Shown piece after piece: positions 41,581 through 49,743 of a stretch of 52,427 nt of DNA. The position numbers and the translations under genes were made by a program. The DNA comes from Erysipelotrichaceae bacterium (lineage in GTDB: Bacteria; Bacillota_I; Bacilli_A; RFN20; CAG-826), in the NCBI GenBank assembly GCA_022777645.1, contig JALFFX010000001.1, positions 1-52,427 on the forward strand, given 5' to 3'. Each line of letters starts with the position of its first letter. The stretch's first letter is position 1. The notes under the pieces were generated by a model. That model was not told where the DNA came from and did not search any database. It saw nothing but the letters and a program-made list of their open reading frames with translations.

Positions 41581-43116
41581 ATGGCGCTTATCGAACTAAA
41601 AGATATTGAATTTAATTATTCTGATAAAGAATTATATAAAGGCGTGAATTTAAAAATCAATGAAGGGGAACACGCTGTTTTAGTTGGCGTTAATGGCTCA
41701 GGTAAAACGACAATTTTAAATTTACTAGCAGGCAAAATTAAGCCAGATAAAGGCCAAGTTATTTGGACACCAAAAACGACATATTCATATCTTGATCAAA
41801 AACTAGAAGTTAATCAAGACATGATAACTATCGATTTTATATATGAAATATTTCAAAATTTGTTTGAAAAAGAAAAACAAATGGAATTGTTATATGAAAA
41901 ATCTTCATATGATTTTGAAAACTTCGAAGCATTATTAGAAAAAGCGCAAAGATTGCAAGATGAATTAGATCGTGCTGGATTTTATTCAATAAAAGAAACT
42001 GTATTAAAGCTAGTCAAAGGTTTAGGCTTAGCAGATGATAGATTAAATATTCCATTATCAAAATTATCATCGGGGCAAAGAGAAAAAGTATATTTGATCA
42101 AAATGTTGCTTGAACAAAAAGATGTTTTATTGATGGACGAACCAACCAATTATCTTGATGCTGCTCAAGTTGATTGGCTTTCATCTTATCTGATAAATTA
42201 TCCAAAATCATTTCTTGTTGTAAGTCATGACCAAGAATTTTTGCGTAAAATTGCTAATGTTGTATTTTCATTAGAAAATAAAACGATTGTTCGATATCGC
42301 GGCAATTTTGATTATTTTTTAGCGCAACATGAACTCGATAAAGAAATGTATGAAAAGAATTATAATGCTCAACAACGTTATATTAAAAAAGAAGAAGATT
42401 TTATTGCCCGACACATTGTTAGAGCCACATCTTCAAGAGCTGCGAAATCAAGGCGCGCTCGATTAGCGCATTTAGAAGTCATGGAAGCTCCTGGCAAAGA
42501 AGAAGGCGTTGTGCACTTCTCGTTTCCATTTACTAAAGATGTCGGTAAAGAAGTATTAAAAATTGAAAATCTTGAGATTGGTTACAATCAAACCGCGATT
42601 TTGCCACCAATAAATTTTAATTTATATAAAGGTGAAAAAATTGCAATTATTGGTCATAATGGAGTTGGAAAAACAACATTATTAAAAACAATTTTAGGTT
42701 TAATCAAACAAGTTTCAGGACACTATAAATGGCTTGATGGCATCGAAATAAATTATTTTGATCAAGATAAAAAAATCAATTTAAATTTAACCCCTTTTGA
42801 ATATATTCAAACATCTTATCCAAAATTAGATAACACAACGATAAGAACTTTGCTTGGCAGTTATGGTCTTCGCAAAGAATTAGCAATTCGTAAAATGAAA
42901 GAATTATCTGGTGGTGAAGTCACGAAAGCTCGCCTTGCTTTAATGAGTTTGAAAAAATCTAATTTTCTTGTTTTTGATGAACCGACAAATCACCTTGACC
43001 AAAAAGCTAAAGACGCTTTGTTTCTTGCCATCGAAAAATTCCCTGGATGCGTTATTATCGTCAGTCACGAAAAAGATTTTTATGATGGACTTGTCGATTA
43101 TGAAATTCATTTTTAA
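41581..43116 (+). CDS. ABC-F family ATPase
   Basis: A 511-residue soluble protein with two ABC ATPase domains and no membrane segments, as in ribosome-associated ABC-F factors. The first domain has GVNGSGKTT, LSSGQREKVYL and LLMDEPTNYLD; the second has GHNGVGKTT, LSGGEVTKARLAL and FDEPTNHLD. The linker between the domains (about residues 235-310, charged, RAAKSRRARLAHLE) is the P-site tRNA-interaction motif region. It could be a translation factor or an antibiotic-protection protein. No ribosome site is visible; it is probably leaderless. Confidence 0.92.
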   Translation: MALIELKDIEFNYSDKELYKGVNLKINEGEHAVLVGVNGSGKTTILNLLAGKIKPDKGQVIWTPKTTYSYLDQKLEVNQDMITIDFIYEIFQNLFEKEKQMELLYEKSSYDFENFEALLEKAQRLQDELDRAGFYSIKETVLKLVKGLGLADDRLNIPLSKLSSGQREKVYLIKMLLEQKDVLLMDEPTNYLDAAQVDWLSSYLINYPKSFLVVSHDQEFLRKIANVVFSLENKTIVRYRGNFDYFLAQHELDKEMYEKNYNAQQRYIKKEEDFIARHIVRATSSRAAKSRRARLAHLEVMEAPGKEEGVVHFSFPFTKDVGKEVLKIENLEIGYNQTAILPPINFNLYKGEKIAIIGHNGVGKTTLLKTILGLIKQVSGHYKWLDGIEINYFDQDKKINLNLTPFEYIQTSYPKLDNTTIRTLLGSYGLRKELAIRKMKELSGGEVTKARLALMSLKKSNFLVFDEPTNHLDQKAKDALFLAIEKFPGCVIIVSHEKDFYDGLVDYEIHF

Positions 43117-43144
43117 TAACACGTGATATACTATATTAGTATTT

Positions 43145-43585
43145 ATGCCAAAATGTCGTAATTGTAATAACCCGATTTCCCGCTTGGACAAAGAGATTTG
43201 TCCTTTTTGTGGTGTTAAAGATCCACTTCTTGGTGAAGATACTTCCACAAAAGATTTTACCCAAGCATTCGATCCGCTTTCAGTAAACATTGAAACTGTT
43301 AAACCAAAAAGCAAGAAAAAGACCGCAATATTGGCATTTACACTTGGATTTTTAGGCGCTCACATGTTTTATATCGGACAAATAAAAACTGGTATTATAA
43401 TTGCCTTAGTTTCTTTACTTTTTATTTCTGGGCTTGGGTGTTTATTATTTTTCACCGGAGCAATTGCCAATGTTTTAGCGTTTTTGATTCCTTATTTTGT
43501 CGTTGAATTTGCAATGATTATATGCGGCATCTTTATATTGCGCAGCAATGATTTGTGTGATGCACGAGGAGAGTTTTTGCGATAA
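43145..43585 (+). CDS. TM2-domain protein with N-terminal zinc ribbon
   Basis: A 146-residue protein. Residues 4-22 form a zinc ribbon (CRNC ... CPFC), a linker of about 35 residues follows, then a TM2 domain with hydrophobic segments (FTLGFLGAHMFYIGQIKTG, then two more helices). TM2 proteins are widespread and their function is unclear. The extended -10 TGaTATACT (43124-43132) lies 12 bases upstream and there is no Shine-Dalgarno. Its stop overlaps the rsmE ATG by one base, so it heads an operon with rsmE. Confidence 0.83.
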   Translation: MPKCRNCNNPISRLDKEICPFCGVKDPLLGEDTSTKDFTQAFDPLSVNIETVKPKSKKKTAILAFTLGFLGAHMFYIGQIKTGIIIALVSLLFISGLGCLLFFTGAIANVLAFLIPYFVVEFAMIICGIFILRSNDLCDARGEFLR

Positions 43586-44301
43586 TGCAAAGATATTTTG
43601 CTTCGATTAGAAATAATTTTGCTTATTTAAGCAAAGAAGATGAGCATCATCTTTTAAATGTCATGCGGGCAAATAAAAACGAAGATATCGAGATAGTGTT
43701 TGACAACAAACTTTATCTTGGACGAATAAATGAGCTAAAGCCATTATCAATTAAAGTTGTTGAAGAAATTAAAAGTGAAGTTGAACTTCCCAACAAAATT
43801 ATTTTAATCATTTGCTTATTAAAGGGTGAAAAACTCGACCTTGTTGTTCAAAAAGCAACCGAATTAGGCGTTTCAGAAATTGTTTTTGTTGCGTCAAAAA
43901 GAGCAATTTCTAAAGCAAAAGATTTCAATTTTTCGCATAAATGCGAAAGATATAACAAAATTGCTAAAGAAGCCGCTCAGCAATCACATCGCTTATCAGT
44001 TCCTGTCATTAATCGATTAATTGATTTTAATGAGCTTGGTGAAATTGTTGCTGATGAAAAAATGATTGCTTACGAAAAAGAAGATGGCAAAACTGAAAAT
44101 ATGATAAATATTGTTTCGAATTTATCTAATGATAAGTCACTTGCTATTTTAATCGGTCCAGAAGGCGGATTTGAAAAGAGCGAAGTTGACTATGCTGTAT
44201 CCTTAAAATTTAAATTAGTTAGTTTAGGAAAAAGAATTTTAAGAGCAGAAACTGCTGCGATATATTCTTTATCCGTTATATCTTGCTTATTGGAGAAATA
44301 G
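43585..44301 (+). CDS. rsmE: 16S rRNA (uridine1498-N3)-methyltransferase RsmE
   Basis: A 238-residue SPOUT methyltransferase that modifies U1498 of 16S rRNA. The knot motifs are ILIGPEGGFEKSE (about residues 189-201) and SLGKRILRAETAA (about 212-224), and the N-terminal PUA-like domain is present (residues 1-70). In Bacillus rsmE follows prmA after dnaJ; prmA is absent here. It starts inside the TM2 gene stop. Confidence 0.95.
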   Translation: MQRYFASIRNNFAYLSKEDEHHLLNVMRANKNEDIEIVFDNKLYLGRINELKPLSIKVVEEIKSEVELPNKIILIICLLKGEKLDLVVQKATELGVSEIVFVASKRAISKAKDFNFSHKCERYNKIAKEAAQQSHRLSVPVINRLIDFNELGEIVADEKMIAYEKEDGKTENMINIVSNLSNDKSLAILIGPEGGFEKSEVDYAVSLKFKLVSLGKRILRAETAAIYSLSVISCLLEK

Positions 44302-44305
44302 TTTT

Positions 44306-45091
44306 ATGAAATTATTTGACACATTAGCGAAATATCAAAAAAACATCAATCTTAAAAAAAGCGAGGAATATTATTTTTATATTAATAATCGTTTTTTACT
44401 TTCCGATATTGAAAGATATAAATATCTTTTAGATATTAAAAACGAATTTGACATTATTAGAGCCAATATTATTATTCATGCGATAATGAACAAAAATGTT
44501 TTAGATAAAACAATTATTTATGCATATAAAGAAAGCGATATGAAAACCGAAGAGGTCATAGATTTTGTTCATGAACAAATGGTAGGTAAACCTTATCTTG
44601 TTGATGGTGATAATAAAATTTATATTCCAATCTTTTCGCGAGCAATCAATTCGCTTTATTATGATCAATTCGGAAAATTGCTAAAAGATCCTTATAATCA
44701 ATTGCTTGATAATTTTGATTCGTCATGCATTGATTTGTTTGAACTTTACAATTTTAACTTATACAATTCACTTTTCACAAAACTTGTCACTATTTATCGC
44801 GACGATCATTATTTAATTGCCTATCATTTTGATTTCCACACCATTTATGTAATAAATGACCAAGGCCGTTTAGATTCTAAAATCGCTTTATTCGATAAAT
44901 ATTTAAAGCGTCCAAATTATTCACATATTATTGAAAGAATCAAACCTGCTATCGAAAAATATTTACAAGATGACAAACGCGGTATGCTCGAAGAATTAAG
45001 AATTAATAAATTAATTAGTGATAAATTGATTATCAAAATCAAACATCGCGATATCAAAATTAAAACCGAATTAGAAAGCAAAATAAAATGA
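44306..45091 (+). CDS. Conserved-position protein of unknown function
   Basis: A 261-residue soluble protein with no recognised motif. It is rich in Lys, Ile, Asp, Tyr and Asn, and it contains about five predicted helices and a beta-rich middle with HFDFHTIYVIND. No signal or membrane segment. It sits four bases after rsmE, with GGAG at the rsmE end serving as ribosome site, and overlaps mtaB by four bases (ATGA). Its place between two RNA-modification genes suggests a link to translation, but only by position. Confidence 0.65.
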   Translation: MKLFDTLAKYQKNINLKKSEEYYFYINNRFLLSDIERYKYLLDIKNEFDIIRANIIIHAIMNKNVLDKTIIYAYKESDMKTEEVIDFVHEQMVGKPYLVDGDNKIYIPIFSRAINSLYYDQFGKLLKDPYNQLLDNFDSSCIDLFELYNFNLYNSLFTKLVTIYRDDHYLIAYHFDFHTIYVINDQGRLDSKIALFDKYLKRPNYSHIIERIKPAIEKYLQDDKRGMLEELRINKLISDKLIIKIKHRDIKIKTELESKIK

Positions 45092-46341
45092 GATTCAAAT
45101 TGATAAGCCTCGGCTGTAAGGTTAATTTTTATGAAAATAACGCTCTCCGGGAGATGTTTTTATTAAACAATTATGTTGAAGACAATAATAATCCTGATGT
45201 CGTTGTTATAAATACATGTTCAGTTACTAAAGTTGCCGATCAAAAGTCACGACAAATTATTCGTCGCGAAAAAAGAAAAAATCCCGATAGTGTCGTTGTA
45301 GTTATGGGATGTTCAAGTCAAAATCATGGTGAAGAGATTTTTTCTTCAACTGGTGCAGATATTGTTATTGGGACAAGCTATCGTAATAAATTGCTTGATT
45401 TGATTAACGAATTCAAAATAAATAATGAAAAAATATTAAAGATAAACAAAGACGTTCGTCATCTTGAATATGAATCATTTAATGTTTTTACAATGCCAAA
45501 ATCAACACGCGCCTATATCAAAGTTGAAGACGGTTGCAATAATTTTTGTACATATTGTACAATTCCATACACAAGAGGCGAAGTAAGATCGCGTAATAAA
45601 GATGAGATTATCGCTGAAATAACTCATCTTGTTTCTCTTGGATTTAAAGAATTTGTCTTATGCGGTATCCATACTGCCCATTATGGCCTTGATTTGAAAG
45701 ACACAACTTTTTCAGATTTAGTTGAGGCAATATTGAATATTGAAGGATTATATAGACTTAGAATATCATCCATTGAAGAAAGCGAAATTGACGATAAATT
45801 TATTACTTTGTTGGCAAATTATCCAAAACTCGCTAATCACCTACATATGCCACTACAAAGTGGGTCAAAAACCGTTTTGAAAAGAATGGGAAGAAAATAT
45901 AACGTCGATGACTTCATTAAAAAAGTCGAAAAGATTAGATCTGTCCGTCCTGATATTTCAATTACAACTGATGTTATTGTCGGTTTTCCTGGCGAAAGCG
46001 AAGAAGAATTTAAAGAAACTTATGACTTTATTAATAAAATCAAATTTTCTGAGTTGCATGTTTTCCCGTTTTCAGCGCGCGAAGGCACAAAAGCATATTT
46101 AATGGATAATCAAATTTCTCCAGATGTTAAATCTATGAGAGTAGATGCTTTGCTTGATTTAAGCAAAAAATTAGAAAAAGAATATTACAATCGATTCCTT
46201 GGTCAAGAGTTAGAAGTAATTCTGGAAGAAAGAAATAAAAAAACAAATTTGTTAAGCGGGTTTACATCTAATTATCTTAAGTTATCATCCGATCTTTCCG
46301 ATGATTATATTGGTAAAATTGTCAAATTAAAAGTTAGTTAA
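45088..46341 (+). CDS. mtaB: tRNA t6A37 methylthiotransferase MtaB
   Basis: A 417-residue radical SAM enzyme that converts t6A37 to ms2t6A37 in tRNA. The N-terminal cluster-binding domain starts ISLGCKVNFYENNAL, with further Cys in NTCSVTKVADQKSR and MGCSSQ. The radical SAM Cys triad is DGCNNFCTYCTIPYTRGE. A C-terminal TRAM domain closes the protein. The sequence pattern favours MtaB over MiaB, which has a different N-terminus. It overlaps the preceding gene by four bases. Confidence 0.95.
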   Translation: MRFKLISLGCKVNFYENNALREMFLLNNYVEDNNNPDVVVINTCSVTKVADQKSRQIIRREKRKNPDSVVVVMGCSSQNHGEEIFSSTGADIVIGTSYRNKLLDLINEFKINNEKILKINKDVRHLEYESFNVFTMPKSTRAYIKVEDGCNNFCTYCTIPYTRGEVRSRNKDEIIAEITHLVSLGFKEFVLCGIHTAHYGLDLKDTTFSDLVEAILNIEGLYRLRISSIEESEIDDKFITLLANYPKLANHLHMPLQSGSKTVLKRMGRKYNVDDFIKKVEKIRSVRPDISITTDVIVGFPGESEEEFKETYDFINKIKFSELHVFPFSAREGTKAYLMDNQISPDVKSMRVDALLDLSKKLEKEYYNRFLGQELEVILEERNKKTNLLSGFTSNYLKLSSDLSDDYIGKIVKLKVS

Positions 46342-46387
46342 TATCGAATAAATTTAGTAGTTTTTTAAACATTGTTTTAAAATTATT

Positions 46388-46415
46388 TTGATATTTATAT
46401 AATTTAATTTATAAT
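46388..46415 (+). promoter_or_regulatory. Promoter of rpmF
   Basis: TTGATA (46388-46393), a 16-nt spacer, TATAAT (46410-46415). Confidence 0.7.
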
Positions 46416-46443
46416 TAAACACAGTTTGTTAGGAGGTGGAATC

Positions 46444-46617
46444 ATGGCAGTCCCATTCAGAAGAACATCTAAGACTTCAAAAAGAATGCGTCGTACACAT
46501 TTCAAATTATCAGTTTCTGGCTTAGTTACTTGCCCAAACTGTGGTGCGACAATTAAATCACATAATATTTGTCCAAAATGCGGATATTATGATGGCAAAA
46601 AAGTAGTTGAAAAATAA
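46444..46617 (+). CDS. rpmF: 50S ribosomal protein L32
   Basis: A 57-residue protein. The start [19 protein letters not shown] and the zinc ribbon CPNCG ... CPKCG are those of L32. AGGAGGTGG ends five bases before ATG 46444, which decides the start over an upstream TTG. The usual upstream partner yceD is not here. Confidence 0.97.
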   Translation: MAVPFRRTSKTSKRMRRTHFKLSVSGLVTCPNCGATIKSHNICPKCGYYDGKKVVEK

Positions 46618-46654
46618 TTTTATTAAAAGAGAATAGTTTATTACTATTGGCGTA

Positions 46655-46663
46655 TGATATAAT
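46655..46663 (+). promoter_or_regulatory. Extended -10 promoter of deoC
   Basis: TGaTATAAT, 22 bases before ATG 46686. No good -35 is seen, as is common for extended -10 promoters. Confidence 0.5.
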
Positions 46664-46685
46664 TTTAAAACAGAGGTTGTATTAT

Positions 46686-47333
46686 ATGGAAATTAACAGA
46701 TTAATCGATCACACACTTCTCAAAGCCGATGCATCAGTGTCCGCGATTGAAAAATTGTGTGCAGAAGCTCGCGAATATGAATTCGCTTCAGTTTGTGTAA
46801 ATCCTGCTTTTGTTCCACTTGCTGCAAAATTGCTCAAAGGTGCTAAAGCTAAGGTTTGTACAGTCATCGGATTCCCACTTGGTGCTACATTGCCAGAAGT
46901 AAAGCAATTTGAAGCCAGCAAATGTGTCGAACAAGGCGCAGATGAAATCGATATGGTTATTAACATTTCGATGGCCAAAGAACATAATTTTGATTATGTT
47001 GAAAAAGAAATCGCTTTAGTTAAAGAGGGATGTAAAGACAGATTACTGAAAGTAATTCTTGAAACATGCTTGTTAACTGATGAAGAAATCGTCGAATGTT
47101 CAAAAGCAGCTGTTAGAGCAGGCGCTGAATTTGTTAAAACTTCAACAGGTTTCTCAAAAGGCGGCGCAACAGTTCATGCAGTTAAATTAATGCGTGAAAC
47201 TGTCGGTGATAAAGCAGGTGTAAAAGCTAGTGGTGGTATTCATTCATATGAAGAAGCCATGGCTATGGTTGAAGCAGGAGCAAATCGTATTGGCGCTTCA
47301 TGCGGTGTCGAAATCGTTAAAGGTCAAAAATAA
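46686..47333 (+). CDS. deoC: Deoxyribose-phosphate aldolase
   Basis: A 215-residue class I aldolase that splits 2-deoxyribose 5-phosphate into glyceraldehyde 3-phosphate and acetaldehyde in nucleoside catabolism. The Schiff-base Lys lies in EFVKTSTGFSKGG (about residues 146-158), and the second Lys in VKASGGIHSYEEA. LIDHTLLKADAS is the family N-terminus. Start 46686 follows AGAGG; an upstream in-frame start would add non-conserved residues and overlap the promoter. It may work with the cytidine deaminase at 49342 in pyrimidine salvage, though the genes are separate. Confidence 0.96.
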   Translation: MEINRLIDHTLLKADASVSAIEKLCAEAREYEFASVCVNPAFVPLAAKLLKGAKAKVCTVIGFPLGATLPEVKQFEASKCVEQGADEIDMVINISMAKEHNFDYVEKEIALVKEGCKDRLLKVILETCLLTDEEIVECSKAAVRAGAEFVKTSTGFSKGGATVHAVKLMRETVGDKAGVKASGGIHSYEEAMAMVEAGANRIGASCGVEIVKGQK

Positions 47334-47372
47334 ATTTAAATTATACTCTTATATAAGGAAGGAAGTGAAAAT

Positions 47373-47546
47373 ATGCCAAAAACAGTCGTCCGTGAAAACG
47401 AAACATTAGATGAAGCACTTCGTCGTTTTAAACGTCAAGTTAACAAATCTGGCGTCCTTCTTGAGACACGTAAGAGAGAATTCTATCTTAAAAAAGGCCT
47501 CAAACGTAAACTCAAAAGCGAAATGGCCAGACGCAAAAATTATTAA
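47373..47546 (+). CDS. rpsU: 30S ribosomal protein S21
   Basis: A 57-residue basic protein beginning [20 protein letters not shown], typical of S21, with a Lys/Arg-rich C-terminus ([13 protein letters not shown]). GGAAGGAAG precedes ATG 47373. A strong terminator follows, so it is probably the last gene of its unit. In Bacillus rpsU lies in the same block, before yqeY and phoH, which are missing here. Confidence 0.97.
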   Translation: MPKTVVRENETLDEALRRFKRQVNKSGVLLETRKREFYLKKGLKRKLKSEMARRKNY

Positions 47547-47566
47547 TTAAAAAAATTTTAAAAATT

Positions 47567-47594
47567 ATGGGAATATATAATATTCCCATTTTTT
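47567..47594 (+). terminator. Terminator after rpsU
   Basis: ATGGGAATAT (47567-47576) pairs perfectly with ATATTCCCAT (47580-47589) over a 3-base loop, then a T run to 47594. Confidence 0.92.
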
Positions 47595-47620
47595 GTTGTC
47601 TGATAAAATTTTAAAAATTT

Positions 47621-47652
47621 TTGCAAAAAATATCAAAAAATACCCCTATTAA
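47621..47652 (+). promoter_or_regulatory. Upstream element of the C39 gene, shared with comEA-comEC
   Basis: TTGCAAAA (47621-47628) and CCTATTAA (47645-47652), 24 bases between the starts of the two blocks, exactly as at comEA. It matches the comEA element at 26 of 32 positions without gaps. It follows the rpsU terminator directly, so it should be the promoter of the C39 gene. Confidence 0.55.
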
Positions 47653-47671
47653 TATAGTGGAGGTAGACGGT

Positions 47672-48853
47672 ATGAAAAAATATTTCTGCTATCAAGGAAA
47701 CAATCATGACTGTGGTTTTGCAGCTTTGAAAATGCTCTTATCTACAGTTCATGAGAACAAGTCTTTTCTCTATTTGGCTAAAAACAAAGGAAAGAAAGGT
47801 AATTATACATTCCGCGAACTAATTGACATCGCCAAAGAAAACGGCGTTACAATGCGTGCCTATGAATGTGATAATAGCCAATTAGATAAAATAACACTTC
47901 CGTGCTTAGCACTGATTAATAGCAACCATGTAGTTATGATCACTTCCTTATCTCGTAAATACATTAAAATTAGTGATCCTGATAAAGGTATGCTTAAGAT
48001 TAAGAGAGCATCGTTTGAAAAGACTTGGCGTCAGAGAGTACTCGAGATATCCGATGTTGCAGAGCACTGTTTCCATAAACAAAACTTTTTAACCGATATT
48101 CCATCCCATAAAAATCAAGTTATAAAATTGATTATTAAGTTCGTATCGACTGCCTCCATTCTCACTGGTTTTTTCTTCGTAAAAGAAGATTCATTTGTCT
48201 TTATTCCTATTATATTTTTAGTAGTTTTTGCGTTATTAGAATTAGTAGAAAAATGGTATAAAATCAAAGAAATTAATTTCTTTGATAAAACATTTATCCG
48301 AAAAATATTTTCAAGAAAAGAAAATCAAAATAATAAGACATATAATTTATATAACGAATTCAAGAAAAGCTATTGTTTATATTTTGATGAATTTATTACT
48401 TACTCTCTTTCTTTTGCCCTTATTTCGTTTGTGCTGATAATTAATAATCCAATAAATTCTATCGCTATAATTTTCATCTTATTAAGCTTGCTCGTGAAGA
48501 AATTGATTTTAGGCAACAAAAGAAATGATCAAAAGCGAGAAATTGCCGTTTTAGAAGATGGGCTTGGTGAAGCAAAGGAAGATTACTTATCGATTGTAGA
48601 CAAATGCGTTTCATCTGCAAACAACTTTGCTTTAAAAATCTCATTTGAAAAATGTATTCATTCATTTCTTCTCATAATAATTTGCATATTATTGATGATT
48701 TATTGTAAAACAATAAGCGTTAATTTCATCTTGTTTCATTTTGGAGCATTTTACATTCTATCTAACAATATGGAGAGTTTAATCTCGTATAAAGAAAATG
48801 TAGAAACATATAAACGTCTTGAAGCTCAATTTATTGACCATATTGATAATTGA
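47672..48853 (+). CDS. C39-peptidase membrane protein without ATPase domain
   Basis: A 393-residue protein. Residues 1-125 form a C39-type papain-like peptidase, the class that trims double-Gly leader peptides: Cys14 in NHDCGFAAL, His86 in NSNHVVMI, Asp102 in ISDPDKG. Residues 150-365 hold six hydrophobic segments (about 152-170, 175-195, 243-258, 262-280, 331-345, 349-363), like the membrane domain of C39 ABC exporters. The protein ends about 30 residues after the sixth helix, where the exporters begin their ATPase domain; none is encoded in the 4 kb that follow. Start 47672 follows GGAGGT. It shares its upstream element with comEA. It ends within a base of the ybeY frame. Confidence 0.8.
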   Translation: MKKYFCYQGNNHDCGFAALKMLLSTVHENKSFLYLAKNKGKKGNYTFRELIDIAKENGVTMRAYECDNSQLDKITLPCLALINSNHVVMITSLSRKYIKISDPDKGMLKIKRASFEKTWRQRVLEISDVAEHCFHKQNFLTDIPSHKNQVIKLIIKFVSTASILTGFFFVKEDSFVFIPIIFLVVFALLELVEKWYKIKEINFFDKTFIRKIFSRKENQNNKTYNLYNEFKKSYCLYFDEFITYSLSFALISFVLIINNPINSIAIIFILLSLLVKKLILGNKRNDQKREIAVLEDGLGEAKEDYLSIVDKCVSSANNFALKISFEKCIHSFLLIIICILLMIYCKTISVNFILFHFGAFYILSNNMESLISYKENVETYKRLEAQFIDHIDN

Positions 48854-48894
48854 AAACGATATCGACTTATGGTAAAATTAATTTCCAAGAAATT

Positions 48895-49743
48895 ATGGAA
48901 TTAGATTTTATCAATAATGGTCCTAAAAAATATGATTGTTATGAAGACATTTTTTGCTCTTTAGCGCATAAAGTATTTGATTATTTAAAAATCGACACTG
49001 ATTATTTAATCGATGTTAGTATTGTTGATAATAAGACAATTCATAAAATCAACAAAGAATATCGCAATGTCGATCGTCCTACTGATGTTATAAGTTTTGC
49101 TTTCTTTGACGATGTCAACGAAAAAAGCTTACCTGGTGTTCCATCGTCTCTTGGAGAAATCATCATTTCATTTGAAAAAGCAGAAGAACAAGCGGTGCAG
49201 TATGATCATTCTGCAAAACGCGAGTTTTCGTTTTTGTTCGTTCATGGCATGCTTCATTTATTAGGATATGATCATATGAATGAAGAAGATGAAAAGGAAA
49301 TGTTTTCTTTGCAAGAAAAAATATTAGGAGAAAGAGTTACTATGGAAAATGAAAAATTAGTTGAATTAGCAATTGATGCAAGAAAACGTTCATATTCGCC
49401 TTATTCCCATTTTGCGGTTGGTGCAGCTTTATTAACAAAATCTGGAAAAACCTACATTGGTGCGAATATCGAAAATTCTTCATACCCACTTTGCATGTGC
49501 GCAGAAAGAAATGCTATCTATGGCGCATATCTTGATGGCGTTAAAAAAGAAGAGATTGTTGCTTTAGCAATCGCGGCAGATACTGATGGACCTTGTTCAC
49601 CTTGTGGTGCTTGCCGTCAAGTTATCTCTGAACTTCTTCCAAAAAATGCAAAAATCTTAATGGCAAATCTTAAAAACGAAATTAAAGAAACAACTACTGC
49701 AGAATTGCTTCCATTTGCCTTTTCCGAGGACGATTTAAAATAA
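48895..49743 (+). CDS. ybeY-cdd: YbeY endoribonuclease fused to cytidine deaminase
   Basis: One 282-residue frame. Residues 1-149 are YbeY, the rRNA-processing metallo-endoribonuclease: PTDVISFAF, LGEIIISF and the zinc motif VHGMLHLLGYDH. Residues 150-282 are a complete 133-residue cytidine deaminase: YSPYSHFAVGAALL, CAERNAIY and PCSPCGACRQV supply the zinc ligands and catalytic Glu. In most Bacilli these are separate neighbouring genes. At the junction the Cdd Met (ATG 49342) is preceded 11 bases earlier by AGGAG, so free Cdd may also be made. Start 48895 is chosen by YbeY alignment; an upstream TTG at 48850 overlaps the preceding stop. The era ATG overlaps the stop. Confidence 0.9.
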   Translation: MELDFINNGPKKYDCYEDIFCSLAHKVFDYLKIDTDYLIDVSIVDNKTIHKINKEYRNVDRPTDVISFAFFDDVNEKSLPGVPSSLGEIIISFEKAEEQAVQYDHSAKREFSFLFVHGMLHLLGYDHMNEEDEKEMFSLQEKILGERVTMENEKLVELAIDARKRSYSPYSHFAVGAALLTKSGKTYIGANIENSSYPLCMCAERNAIYGAYLDGVKKEEIVALAIAADTDGPCSPCGACRQVISELLPKNAKILMANLKNEIKETTTAELLPFAFSEDDLK

